From assembly GCA_009760855.2 (NCBI GenBank), contig WPIO01000010.1, forward strand, positions 3,124,501 through 3,188,500: a stretch of 64,000 nt of DNA, given 5' to 3'. The notes below the pieces were generated by a model. The model was not told the DNA's origin. It saw nothing but the letters and a program-made list of their open reading frames with translations, and did no database searches. Positions 43,469 to 63,924 of the stretch are shown here, one piece after another (within the stretch, counting starts at the first letter, position 1; each line of letters begins with the position of its first letter). A program made the translations under genes and the position numbers. The stretch is from Cristatella mucedo. Its lineage: Eukaryota; Bryozoa; Phylactolaemata; Cristatellidae.

Positions 43469-44044
43469 TCAGGCGAACCGAACTCGCTGCTGTGTTCTTG
43501 GTCTCGCCTTGTTCGTCGCCTGTGTAGCGTCGACCGACGACGGCATGGTGTTCGCCCTTGCCCGCTGATGGAGCTGATGACCACCGTCGCTCGCGGCTCC
43601 GATAAGCCCTGACTTGTCTGAGCCGAGCCTCTGCGACGCCCCGGAGGCGGCGGCGGCGGAGGAGGAGGAAAGGTTCTCGAGAGAATGTCGCGGCGACAGT
43701 TCTGCCATTACAGCGTGCCACAGCCGAGAGCCCTCGGGCAGCTCCGCCCTGGCCAGGTAGATGGTCTCGGTCGCCCTGATGCAGTCGTTGATGTAGCCGT
43801 CGGCGCTGGACTGTGACGCCGTGTCGCTAAGGCAGTCCACGCTGCCGCCGCTTCTCGGCGACGCGTGCGTGCTGCCGCCCCCACCACCGTCGTCATCGTC
43901 GGCAAGCGCCACCTTGGGCGGCGTGGTGGACGGGCTGGCGAACGCGTGCGGAGAGCCGCTGGCCCTGAACCTCTGAATCAGATACTCGGCCGGCTGCATC
44001 GAGTACGGATCGCCAGCGGCGGCGCTGGCCACCCGGCTCTGCAT
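43469..44044 (-). CDS. N-terminal exon, possibly PPP1R3-like PP1 regulatory subunit
   Basis: Single 191-codon frame on the minus strand starting MQSRVASAAAGDPYSMQPAE, in a CpG-rich block. It is rich in Ser, Ala and Asp, with a GGGGGSTHASPRSGG linker. Near the end is RARANTMPSS, which fits an R-x-R-x-x-T kinase site followed by a 14-3-3-like context. The last residues are QQRVRFA, an RVxF PP1-docking motif. PPP1R3 proteins have the same order: an R-A-R-S-L-P-S-S-P element, a short linker, an RVRFAD-type motif, then a CBM21 domain. CBM21 is not seen here; it would lie in later exons at lower coordinates, but the frame stops right after RVRFA and no strong donor overlaps it. The identification is therefore tentative. 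Confidence 0.4.
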   Translation of the reverse strand: MQSRVASAAAGDPYSMQPAEYLIQRFRASGSPHAFASPSTTPPKVALADDDDGGGGGSTHASPRSGGSVDCLSDTASQSSADGYINDCIRATETIYLARAELPEGSRLWHAVMAELSPRHSLENLSSSSAAAASGASQRLGSDKSGLIGAASDGGHQLHQRARANTMPSSVDATQATNKARPRTQQRVRFA

Positions 44045-44369
44045 CGTCCCGAAGCTCCGGGGGGGGGACGGCGGCGGCGCCTCTACACTCGGTACTGCTG
44101 GCGGCGTAGGCAGACGACGAACTGTCGAGTCTGGCGGAGCTCGAGTGGCAAGTGGCGGTCGAGTGGCGAGCGAGCGCCTGCCTCAGCCGGGCTTCCCTCG
44201 CAACAACGGCCAGCGGCTGGATTCGGCCGTACGTGCCTGCGGTCGAGTTATAGCTCGGGGCTCGCGGTCTAGTAAAAAGGTGCTGGCAGCGTTTGAAGAG
44301 TGGACTATCAGCAGCCGCGACGCCGGCTTACCGCCTCGAAGCTCTCTTCCGTTGGATGTTCGACGGACC

Positions 44370-44475
44370 CGCTTCGGTCGGGCGGGCGAAGGGCACAGCG
44401 ACGGACGGCTGCGGTCGGCGAAGGGTACAGCGACGGACGAGCTTCGGTCGGGCGGGCGAAGAGCACGGCGACGGA
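44370..44475. repeat. GC-rich tandem repeat
   Basis: CTTCGGTCGGGCGGGCGAAG followed by (A/G)GCACRGCGACGGAC occurs twice, with a shorter related unit between them. It lies in the presumed 5' flank or UTR of the minus-strand exon at 43469-44044. Confidence 0.65.
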
Positions 44476-45159
44476 CCAGACGCACTTCGATCGGCGAAGA
44501 CTCGCGCTTCGGTGGCGGATGCGCTACGAGGCCTCGCTCGCCGCCTTTGCGTCTGCTGAATGCGTCTGCTGAATGTGCAGCTACTTAAGGCAGACCAGTT
44601 AACCCCGGTGACCTCGCGGCAGCTCAATACGGTTGCGCAGCCGGCTCTCAGATTTCGGATTGCGCAGCAGCAGCAGCAGCAGCAACACCCTCTCGAGGTC
44701 CTCCGACTCGAGTTAAATAGTTCTTGACAGCGAGTGCGATCGAGTCCGTTGCCGTCGATCCTTCGATCCACCTCCCTCCCTTCCCCCGACTAGGCCCGCG
44801 AAGTGAAGGCCTCGTCAGGCGACGCGGACAATGCTGGGGGGGGGCGAGGACGGCGGGCCGGTGCCGCGTGGGTAGGCTCGGCAAAGCCGCACTGTGGAGG
44901 CCGAGCCAGCAGAACAGAACGGACCGTGCAGGGCGAATTTCTCCGACAGCTCCCCGGCGGAGGGGGCGGCCTCGGTCGAACGGCCCGCCAGCTCCCTAGA
45001 TCGCCGTCTAACGTCGCCGTGCTTCCTTTCGCTCTTCGCTAGTCGAATGTTTGCTCGCATAAACTAGAAGCTTCCAGGCTTCGTTTTGAAAGATTAGTTT
45101 CGCTTTCCTATGGCACTATCCCAGACGGCTGCTCCCACTCGGGTGCGACAACTCGGCCG

Positions 45160-45382
45160 GTGCGTCACAGGAGCGTCTCGAGGACGAGCCGAAACGCAAG
45201 TGACTCGCCGCCGGCGGGCTGTGCGGCCTCTCCGGCCTCGTCGAAACGAGCGGATCGAGCGGCAACTACCGGAGGAGGTATTGCAAGAGGAGGTAACTCC
45301 TACGAAGTAGATGCAGAATGCGTACTCAGAGTGGAGAAGGAGAAGCTCGAGAGAACGAATCACGAAGCGCGCGAGACTCAAG
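45160..45382 (+). CDS. Candidate plus-strand exon ending in a consensus donor
   Basis: An open frame begins MRHRSVSRTSRNASDSPPAG and ends with a charged segment CVLRVEKEKLERTNHEARET, then CTCAAG|GTAAGC at 45382/45383. It could be the first exon of a gene divergent from the minus-strand exon at 43469, sharing the CpG-rich block. I recognise no family, and the frame may be chance in GC-rich DNA. Confidence 0.2.
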
Positions 45383-45789
45383 GTAAGCAGGGCGAAACTG
45401 GTATCGCCCGCCGAGTGGGTCTGCCTGTCAGCAGAGCCGAAGAGACGCCATCCGGGAGCTGAGTCACTCTGCGTTGCTGTCTGACCACTCGATTGACTTG
45501 AGTCGAGACTCTATGCAGAACAGGTCTCCAAAAGGAGGCATGTCTGCTGCAATCCGCCTCAGCGCTCTCAGTCCTGCTTCCGATTTCAGGACGGAGGTTC
45601 GGTTGCACGTCTAGTCATACTTAATGAATGCGTAGGTTGTCTTTAACCAAATCAAGCCTGGCGCTGGCAAGCCTCGCCTCCGTAAGGCCGCTCGTTCCGC
45701 ATTGCTGTTGTCCTAACCTTTGGCCGATTAGAATGCCGAAGTCTACAGCCGAGCAAAGCATTCTTGTGGGAATGTCCGAGCAGGACAAT

Positions 45790-45853
45790 TTTAAACGTTC
45801 TGGACCATTAGTCGGTCCTTCCAGGGACCGACTAATGGTCCAGAACGTTTAAA
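45790..45853. repeat. Perfect 29-bp stem hairpin with 6-base loop
   Basis: The arm 45790-45818 (TTTAAACGTTCTGGACCATT...) is exactly complementary to 45825-45853; the loop is TTCCAG. No element termini or target duplication were recognised around it. Confidence 0.95.
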
Positions 45854-45944
45854 TTTCAGCTGGGCAAATACAGCACCGTCTCACTGCAGAGGTTAGAACA
45901 GAGCCTCGTTACCTGAGAAGAAGGCATTGTAGCTAGCATGGGGA

Positions 45945-46010
45945 AGCAGTGTCGCCCCGGGGCAATGTCACACGGGGACAGCGTCGTGGGGGACAGTGTC
46001 TTACTGGGAC
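45945..46010. repeat. Short tandem array, 15-bp period
   Basis: Four diverged units of the type GGGGACAGTGTCNNN follow each other around 45957-46015. Confidence 0.55.
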
Positions 46011-46466
46011 AGTCTCGATGACTTTCGTGGCTGTCCCGCGACTGGTGGCATTCCCGCCAAAGGATGCGTGCAAAGCCTACTTCGGTTGTCGAAATACGCC
46101 GTCTCTCAGGGAAAGATCTGTCGATTGGACGACATCCATCATTAATTTGTTATGCCTACCAAACTAAAAATCTGTATCTTGAACCAATGGTTGCCTGCAC
46201 TAACTGCTTTAAAAACCTGAGCTCGTTCTATTTGGGGATTAATTCCTGTATCATCAATTATTCTTAACTAGAGGAACATCAATTGGACGCTGATGGACAG
46301 GTCAGGCAAATAGTAAAGGTCTGCGAGTTTCAACTCTGCCTCGGTGACACTGTATAGGCGCCTCCGGGGTTTAGCCTAAGCTTAATCTTCTATGTTTAAT
46401 GTTTGATGACCTAGTATCTAATGGCTAGCCGGTCGTCGAAAGTTTTACCGGAACTCAGCTCGCTCA

Positions 46467-46925
46467 GTGGGCCCCGAGGACTTCTATAAAGAATTTACAA
46501 TTTTGCCGCCTTGTTTGCTTTATCTAAGTCGCATCATGGCGGAACGACTGGTAGCTTTCATTTTGGATCTTTACGATTTGCTCGTCGGTTATCTACATGA
46601 GACACCGCTTAAGTCTGCACAGATCCGTCTGGACCGGGTGACTCACTCGGAAAACGAGGTGCATTTCGAAATGTTCTGTCTCCCCTTGCTGGAGAATAGT
46701 AGACGGGCTCTCGTTGAGCAGCGATTTCATCTCAAGCATATGGTTTTTTTCAGAAGAGACCGGTGGGCTGAAAAAGCTATCAGTCAAAATGGCAATAGCC
46801 GCGGGCTGCTGATGGACAAACTAGCGGTGGCTCTACATTCAGTGATTTGGCTCGGCATGACAACGGTGGGGCACCAAGCAAATTGGCTAACGATAAGATG
46901 GCTGACCATATGCAATGTAATGTAA
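46467..46925 (+). CDS. Open frame of unknown status
   Basis: 152 codons between the CpG-rich block and a LINE-B copy. It contains ENSRRALVEQRFHLKHMVFF but no domain I recognise; its last codons overlap the LINE-B 3' tail. Probably chance; listed because it is the longest open frame in a stretch of nearly 3 kb without a recognised gene. Confidence 0.12.
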   Translation: MGPEDFYKEFTILPPCLLYLSRIMAERLVAFILDLYDLLVGYLHETPLKSAQIRLDRVTHSENEVHFEMFCLPLLENSRRALVEQRFHLKHMVFFRRDRWAEKAISQNGNSRGLLMDKLAVALHSVIWLGMTTVGHQANWLTIRWLTICNVM

Positions 46926-48273
46926 TATATCTCCGTCTGTAACTCCACAAAGTCACAAAGATTATGTGGGTGTTACGAAGGAGAGTTTTTTTATAGTGCA
47001 CTCACAGCCTAAGCGGCTTTCGGTACGCATTCGGTGGCCAACAGACTTCGTCTCACGCAACCAAGAGACAGTGGGAAGCATAGCAGAGTCAGGAGAGCAG
47101 TTTAGGTAGTGAGTAGCATAGAAGTAGCAGCTCAGGACCGCTGAAAAGAATGTGCCATAGTCGGCAGTAGAAGAGTCGTTGTCGTTGCGTAAGAATTGTG
47201 GAAGCGAGTTCCACAGTCTAGGACCTGCAGAGCTAAAGCTTCTGTCGCCAACTGTCTTTAAGCGGAGGAATGGGACAGCTCATTTATTGTCCACACACGA
47301 CCTGAGGGCGCGAACAGGCTGAAACTGATGCAGCAGTTCAGCTAGGTATGAAGGAGCCAAGCCGTGGCGGGCCTTGTGGGTCAGCGTAAGAACTTTGCTC
47401 TGTATCCTTTGCTCAACCGGCAACCATCCTAGCTCTTTCAGCAAAGGAGACATGTGCTAAAACCTCTGGGACTTGAAGACCAGCCTTGCAGCCATATTCA
47501 TAGTCAGCTGCAGTGGCCTAATAGCTTTCTTTGGCAGCCCAGCCAAAAGGGAATTACAATAATCAAGCCGAGACAGAACTAAAGAGCTAGTTAATTTTTT
47601 TACAAGCCACTGTGGGAGACAGCTCCTAATCTTGGATAGGGATCGGATGTGATGGCTAGCTGTAGAAGCAGTCTTCTGAATGAAGCTTTTGAAATTGAGG
47701 CAGCTGTCGATAACGACACCTAAATTTCGAGCACGTGGTGATGGTCGCACAATAGCATCACCTATTAGAACAGCAAAGCCTTGTAATCCAGCCTCACGCT
47801 TAGGGTGTCCTATGAGCAGCAGTTCGGTTTTATCATCATTTAATTTCAGGAAGTTATCCGACATCCAGGATCGAATATCGGCAAGGCAAGCATTCAGTTT
47901 CTCGGTTGCCGCAGCAGATTCCGACGGTTTGAGTGACAAATACAACTGAGCATCGTCAGCATTGAAGTGATATCCTATTCCATGTGCCTTAATCACTTTT
48001 CCCAGAGGTTGTGTAAAAATGGAGAACAGTAAGGGACCGAGTACAGACCCTTGAGGGACTCCACAGGTGACCCTTCTCGTGTGTGAGACCTGACCCCCAT
48101 ACGACATGGATTGTACACGATCAGACAAGTATGATTTAAACCACGCCAGTGCTTCGTCTGCCAGACCGATCGTTGTTCTCCATCGTTCAAGCAGAACTTC
48201 GTGATCAATGGTGTCGAAGGCAGCAGACAGATCTAGCAGAGCTAGGGCAGTGACACTCCCGTCGTCGTGAATA
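46916..48273 (-). mobile_element. LINE-B copy, longest in the window, RT region with stops
   Basis: Minus-strand copy from the (ATTAC)n tail (46916) to the RT start. The frame 47457-48128 encodes VTCGVPQGSVLGPLLF, YHFNADDAQLYLSL, FLKLNDDKTELLLIG, LDYCNSLLAGLP and MNMAARLVF. The catalytic YADD reads NADD. The upstream frame reads LALLDLSAAFDTIDHEVLL up to about 48255. At its 5' end the sequence folds back on itself (48222-48305). It belongs to the L2/CR1 type but is clearly distinct from LINE-A. Confidence 0.88.
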
Positions 48274-48305
48274 TCACTGCCCTAGCTCTGCTAGATCTGT
48301 CTGCT
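48222..48305. repeat. Inverted repeat at the LINE-B 5' end (32-bp arms)
   Basis: 48222-48253 is perfectly complementary to 48274-48305, with a 20-base spacer. The left arm and spacer are LINE-B sequence (LALLDLSA codons and DIHDDGSV codons). The right arm is a reversed copy of the same LINE-B sequence, after which unrelated flank begins. Confidence 0.92.
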
Positions 48306-49592
48306 ATGTAGGCAGGCAACAGGTAAGACAGACCACTGGTCCCGAGGCGACAGGTAAGGCAGTACCGTGAATCCCGCGGATTGGCCTGTACGGCTTCGAA
48401 TGCTTGCCGATGTGCTTATGTCTTTACGCGCGACGTCACTACATCGCAGAGGACGAGGAAGCGAAGGGCAAGCGGCAGGAAGCTCTGCGGGTGACGCGGA
48501 GACGAGATAAGACACCTCGCTCTCTCCGATCTACCTAGCTAGTTGGGACCACAAGCCAGCTCCTTCGGGCTGTCAGATCGTTTTGCTTCAACGGAAGGCA
48601 TAGGCATCCGTCCGACCGACTACGCTGATGAGAGTTCTCCGGCTTGGTTCTCCACCGCTCGCTTCGCTGCACTCTATCGAGCACTCTATCTTCTGCCAGA
48701 GCCCGCCCGCTTGACTAACTCAAGCAGCCAAAATTTTTTTTATTATGACTTTTTAATATGATTTTAGGATATAAAGTTCAAGGACGCTTGAGGACACGTA
48801 TAGCAATACTCATTCAATCGAGCATTAAATGAAATATTGCAGAGGTGCACATGCAGAGCTGAACTAGCATTTCAATTTTCACATTCATTCGGGCAGTATT
48901 AGCCGAGTTATAGAGTTTACAAGGCAACAAGCTGCACTGTAAAGGAAGCTGTTTAAAAGTCACCAGCATGCATCTTAACTAGCTGCAAACATGCATCTCG
49001 GTGGACCAAGGTTCAACAAGTTGGGACGCGTCACCTGTGATGCAGAGATGTGTAAATGTGTTATCTGCAGACATGCTGCTTCCGATTTACTATCGAGCTT
49101 GGGTTCGCTCGATCAAGTTTTTAATGCTTTCCTTTTATGCTTTTAGTGCTTTCCTTTTCCTTACGTGGAAATCGTCGTAACTTAAGATTCCATGTCTAGC
49201 GCGATGTCTTTTGGTACAACTAATGTTCCATGTTCTAATTCATAGCGATTCTGAGCGCTGTACGAGAGACTCAATCCACAGCAGATGCCACCCATCGTCG
49301 TCGCTGCCGATAGACTTCTCTTTACTGCGGTTATAGCTTGCTACCTCTTAAGGTACTGCCTGGCGCTCTTTGTCGCTGCCGAGTTCTTTTATTGACGACG
49401 TACCTGCCTGCATTCGTGCTGCACCTCCGAGCTGCTAACAAACGTGTCGGCGAGGGCTAGTGCAGGGCCGCTACGAGTGCCGCGCTCGAGGCCTAGTTGT
49501 GTGTTGACATGGAAGCCGCTGCACCCTGTTAGTAATACTTTTCCCAGTGTGCCGGGCGACGAGCTCGCGTCGCGTGGGACATGGACGAGGGC
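48306..49592. other. Spacer, no gene recognised
   Basis: Becomes GC-rich from about 49440. No splice-consistent exon identified. Confidence 0.35.
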
Positions 49593-49777
49593 GACGCTCC
49601 ATCTCAGCGAGGCGGAGCTAGCGGCTGCTGACGCTCCATCTCAGCGAGGCGGAGCTAGCGGCTGCTGACGCTCCATCTCAGCGAGGCGGAGCTAGCGGCT
49701 GCTGACGCTCCATCTCAGCGAGGCGGAGCTAGCGGCTGCTGACGCTCCATCTCAGCGAGGCGGAGCTAGCGGCTGCT
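49593..49777. repeat. Minisatellite, five identical 37-bp units
   Basis: Units start at 49593, 49630, 49667, 49704 and 49741, each GACGCTCCATCTCAGCGAGG plus CGGAGCTAGCGGCTGCT, with no differences between units. The period is not a multiple of three, so a frame through it changes with each unit. Confidence 0.95.
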
Positions 49778-50445
49778 GACGCTCATCGACTTCGATGTGT
49801 CGAAACTGAAACGCAGAGTCATCTTGTGACCACCTGCGTCCACAATGAGGACATGAGGACCCATCTGGTTACGGTAGCGAGCAAATATTAAAGCCGCACT
49901 CGAAGCTCCGCAAGCTGAGAGCGGGGCAAATAGAAGTCTCAATGAGCGGCCGCTCCCCGCTTCCTTCAAGTGGGGGGGGGGCGACGCCGGTGCTGCGCCC
50001 GCCGATACCGCTCCGTTGCGAAACTCGCCGGAACCAGAAAGCAAGTCGCACGACGGAGGCGATGGCGCAGGCGGCGGCGGCGGGGGGGGGGGAGGGGCCG
50101 AGCGAGTGAGGAGCGCAGACACTGGCTCGCAGCTTTGCTCAACACGAGAGCGAGACCTGGTCTTGTGGACAGCTCTTCCCGAGTCGTCACTGGCCGTCAG
50201 CCCTGAGGGTAAGGCGCTCGCTCTTCGTGACTTGGGTAGTGTCTTCTCTCTACAGTGAAGTTAGTCTTGGTTGATGTAAATTCTCTAGCTTAAAAAAACG
50301 GTCTTTTGGCTCCGGGTAGCTAGACGTCGAGGCTAATGAACGGCAAACGTGTGCAACAGGCTCGAGAGACAGCACTCTAATTCTTCATTTTGTTTCGTTC
50401 CGTATTTATGCGCCTGCGGCATTGCTATTCTCCATCTTAGTACAA
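49778..50445. other. GC-rich spacer with simple G runs
   Basis: Overlapping frames on both strands (poly-Pro on minus, poly-Gly/Arg on plus) arise from G-rich runs at 49972-49981 and 50080-50095. A short SINE-2 head-like piece (GGTAAGGCGCTCGCTCTTCG) is at about 50209. Confidence 0.4.
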
Positions 50446-50552
50446 GATTGATCTAATCAGCAAATGCAAAGTGCCTAGACAGAGATTTAGTTCTATGAGG
50501 GCGCTATATAAAATGTGTTGCTATTGCTATTATTATTATTATTACTATTATT
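50446..50552 (+). mobile_element. LINE-A-like 3' end
   Basis: CAGCAAATGCAAAGTGCCTAGACAGAGATT region followed by GAGGGCGCTATATAAAATG and an imperfect (TTA)n tail. Confidence 0.65.
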
Positions 50553-51054
50553 AATCTAATCCGGATACAGCGCAGATTTCACTGTCTTATGTATTCGAAG
50601 ACCACCTCAAAACCTAACGAACACCATAGTTTCCTTGCCATTTCGCTTTTTATATCGATACATCTTGCTTGCATGAAAGGCGTCCTCGCCAGTGAATAAA
50701 GCCCTAAGAATGACCTCATTACGACCGTGCCCCACTTGCCTCCAAGCAAGACCACTGAGGCCCGTGCGAAGTTATGACATTCTGCACCTTTTTCGTTGGC
50801 GAGTGATACTGCTAAATTTCTTTGCTCCGATGACAAATGTCTTTCTAGATAGTTTATCGTGAGACCTTCCTGAGTTATCCAATGTAATTGACAAATAATG
50901 GGAAAGGGATGTTTTTATATGAAGCTTCGAACCGATTTGAAAGAAGATATGGTCGAATGTGGGACATCAGCTGTCACCACCACGTTTACGGTTTTTCCGG
51001 TGAGATTCGGGATTCGGCTATTGTAAACATTATCTCCTATGAGCTACGACTATT

Positions 51055-51805
51055 GCACACTTTACTTATTACGTAAAAGGCGGGCTTGTTTAGGCAGGAA
51101 CACTGCTTCCACATTGGTTCATGCATTCGTACCATCGCGTCTCGACTTTGAAACTCACTGTTTGCTGGTCTACCGGCCTGTGCAATCAGGTGCTTACAGC
51201 TGGTGCAAAATTCGGCAGCTAGGCTTGCCTGTCGTGAGCACCACAGTTGCCACATCGCACCACTTCTAGCCAACCAGCACTGGCTCCCATTCAAACAGCG
51301 TATCGACTTCATGGTTTTGTCATTGACTTTTAGGTCTCTTCATCGTCTGGTTCCAGCCTACCTATCAGAACTATTCCTCCACCAGGCTAGGTATCGTGCC
51401 ACCCGCTTTTCGGAATCAACTTGTTTAGTTACACCTCATACGAACCTCAAATCCTTTGGAAACCGTGTCTTCAGTTCAAATGCTCCCAAAGCCTGTAACT
51501 CATTCCCGCAACTGAGGTCACGAAATTCCATGACATTTAAAAAGAAGCTAAACACGGATTGTTTCTCACGGCATTTAGTGGGTCCTTGTGATTTTCCTTT
51601 ATGTGCTTATGCATGCTGACACCGTGCATGCTGTTACTAAGCACATTTAGATGTTGATACTGTGCATACCACCCTAACCATAGTTTTCTTGTTGATATTG
51701 TGCATGCTACCACTAACCCGTTTGATCACGCTTCCTTTACACCACGCGTAAAGTGCCTAGAAAGAGATTAAATTCTCAGTGAGCGCTATGCAAACAAATT
51801 AGTTA
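51055..51805 (+). mobile_element. Old LINE-A copy, C-terminal half
   Basis: The frame 51203-51619 encodes MQNSAARLACREHHSCHIAP, QHWLPFKQRIDFMVLSL, LVPAYLSELF and TNLKSFGNRVFSSNAPKA. Upstream frames cover the ASTLVHAFVPSRLDF region. The 3' end is degraded. Confidence 0.8.
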
Positions 51806-51879
51806 TTTTTATTGTTTACTAACCACCACATACCCCCGAATCGCTACGAGTAAAAGACTGTAGGGGCATTAAGACTACA

Positions 51880-52068
51880 TAATTATCATTTGCATGCTGA
51901 CCCTGTGCATTTCACCCCTAACCATGTTATTCATTTTGTTTGTTTATCAAGCATGATTTTACTCACCATTCAATTGCATTTCCCTTTGCAGCAAATGTAA
52001 AGCGCTTAGAAAGAGATTAAGTTCTCTGAGGGTGCTTTATTGTGCATTATTATTATTATTATTATTGT
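51880..52068 (+). mobile_element. Young LINE-A 3' end
   Basis: CATTTGCATGCTGACCCTGT to GTAAAGCGCTTAGAAAGAG and (TTA)n, close to the young copies at 10413 and 41528. Confidence 0.82.
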
Positions 52069-53045
52069 TATAACTGCCAATGACAAGATGGAAGGGATCA
52101 GTGCTGAAATATGGCGAGCCAAGAGTATGCAACTTGATTTTGCTACAGTTACCATCTGCAAGATCAGCATCTGATTAACATCTGCGAAAGAGCGGTCTCA
52201 GTAGTCAATTCGCAAGGAAAAAATTTATGATACCCGTGGCACCAGTGTCTTTTACATAAATGTTAGCTAGCAACCTTTGCAAGCTGCAAAAAGCTCTTTT
52301 GAAAAGTCAAGTCGTTTCGTGAAGATAACTGTGTCGTCATACACACGCGTTGTTACATATTTAAGCTCTCACTTTATCGGGCATACAACAAGAAAAACAG
52401 CAAGCACTGTATTGCATGGCGAAAATCCGGTAGCAAGCGTGCTAGCCAACAGCGAGTCTTTCGGCAGGCTTAAAAGTGTCAGGAGGCGCAGCTCGACATT
52501 CCTTTGACGAAGAACGCTCCTTTGACGCTCGTTGACCATTGCCAGTGACCTTCAGCTACTGCCCATGGCCTTTCACGAGGTGCACCCTTGATCGTCCATA
52601 TTTGACCTCCACCTGTCAATGTCCATCTAAAGTAAGCGTTTGTGCTCAGGCTTCTCGCGACATCTTTTAGCGGAATTGCTTCGTTCTTCTTTCAAATTGT
52701 TCGAACTAGAATGCAGATCTGAAATGGGGCCCGTGAGCATTGCTTATCTTCAGCTCCGAAGCTGAGGATTTTCTAGACGCCCAGCTTCGCTATCTTTCGT
52801 TCTGCCGAGCACACTGCTACACTTTCGGGGTGACGCATCGCTGCTTGCACCGGTCAGGGAATGGGCGTGGTTCGCTCGCGTAGCTGTACGGCGGAATTGC
52901 GAGTACAGCTCGAGCAAATGTAGCTCGACCGTATGTCAGTCGGTATCATCGCCGAGCGTAATCATTGCCGGTCGCTCGCCTTCGACTGACGCTGGCTGCC
53001 AGTGCCTTATAGCGGCAGTCAGCAAAGACCTTTCGCCTAGCCAGC
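52069..53045. other. 3' flank of MFSD11, no gene recognised
   Basis: Presumably includes the MFSD11 3' UTR. No polyadenylation signal could be assigned with confidence. Confidence 0.4.
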
Positions 53046-62465
<9,420 letters not shown>

Positions 62466-63924
62466 CTGAAAATTATGAAAACCTGCTGTCGGTCTGCAAA
62501 GAGGCACATGCAGCAGATGGACAAAAATAGCATGAGCCAGTTGTATGACTACAGGATTAAGACGTAAATCGTGAGATGGCATCCTGAGACTCTAAGTCCT
62601 AAGTCATGCCTAAAGCTGCAGAGGTTCTCTCCCGTGGGATCTTACATGACGCTTTTGTGAATGCACACTTCCCAGTGATGGCACCGCTAAGGCATAAACT
62701 CTGGACGAAAGCGTGAGAGTTGTGAGCACTGATCTCAACCTCCGATGGCACATGGGCGTCTACTGCTGACTGCTGGGCCTTCTGGCATCGAGGTTACTCA
62801 GTGCATGAAAGTGACAAGTGTTTGTCAACTTGGTTTTCTCCAGACACTTCTCGCTCGGCCGAACCGCATGGAAATGCACAAGCACGAACGACGACCACAT
62901 CTGTGTGTAAAGTTATTTATGAGCGAGCGACGGGCGTTTGGAGACGACGAAAACGACCGAGTCTTGCTCCTGCGCGTCGACTGCAGCAATGCGACCTGGC
63001 ACTACGGTGGCAACCCGTCGCTGAGGAACGGATTGCAACCGGAACTCCCGCCTTCCCGAACTCCCGAGTGCACGCAGCGACTCGAGCAAGTGCTGCTGCT
63101 GCTGGCGGTGGCGCGACGCTACCCGACTCGGAGCGAATTAACTTCACCATCTCCCGTCGCCGGGTCTCGTCATTACGCCTTTCACCACGCCGAAATCGAC
63201 GGGCCATGCGAGGCTATTCTTGAGCCCCAGCACCTGCTGATCCTGACCCCATCCTCCTCCCAGCACCTGCTGATCCTGACCCCATCCCCCTCCCGCTCGG
63301 CAAAGTCCAGTCTACACTGCGATCGCAAAGCGTGGCTGGCAACGCCAGGGTAAGCGCGGCTGAACCGATAGCCCGTATTCAAAGGGTGCCGTATATAGCA
63401 CCGACAGTTCGAGCCGTCGTCGCGCCAGACCGAAGGGAGGATCATGTCTACCGTCTCAGCTGGAGTTAAATTCACGACTTCTTACATCGAACGCCTATAA
63501 CATCTTAGCCAGGCACATCAAATCGGTCGGCAATACGGACAGCTGATTTTCTTGGACGGTTGGGAGTACCAGAAGACAATGCAGCTTCAAAATCTCTCCA
63601 TCGAGTAAAAAGCGACAAAAAGAAATTACGCACTCGCATCAAGGAATGAAATAACCATTTTCTAGCTTCATCTGAACCGGAACTCTGGAACTGACTTCTA
63701 GCTACTGCCACACCTGCACTGACTTTTTTTTCATTTACGTCTCAGGTAAATTATAATCCCAATATGTCGTTTCTATAGCGTCCCAGGAGAACCAAGTGCC
63801 TATACGGCATTTCACAGCGAGATGCAAGAAAGGCAGTAATAAAAGAGGTTCATGATGAGCAACCATGGTATCGTGATTGGACAAGCAAGCTAAGCTTTAT
63901 AACGTTAACCGCGATGGCACACTA
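62466..63924. other. Upstream of MFSD11 exon, no exon recognised
   Basis: GC-rich from 62900 to 63350, with frames on both strands (up to 202 codons at 62745-63353) lacking recognisable domains. A 33-bp duplication (AGCACCTGCTGATCCTGACC plus CCATCC and C/T run) lies at 63229-63294. A LINE-A or SINE-1 tail-like piece on the minus strand (TCTATAGCGTCCCAGGAGAA) is at about 63770-63830. Confidence 0.35.

Noticed and set aside
49593-49777. CRISPR-like array
   Set aside because: The units are directly adjacent with no spacers, and the genome is eukaryotic.
62745-63353. 202-codon open frame with several overlapping frames on both strands
   Set aside because: Low-complexity GC-rich sequence with a small internal duplication; no recognisable family.
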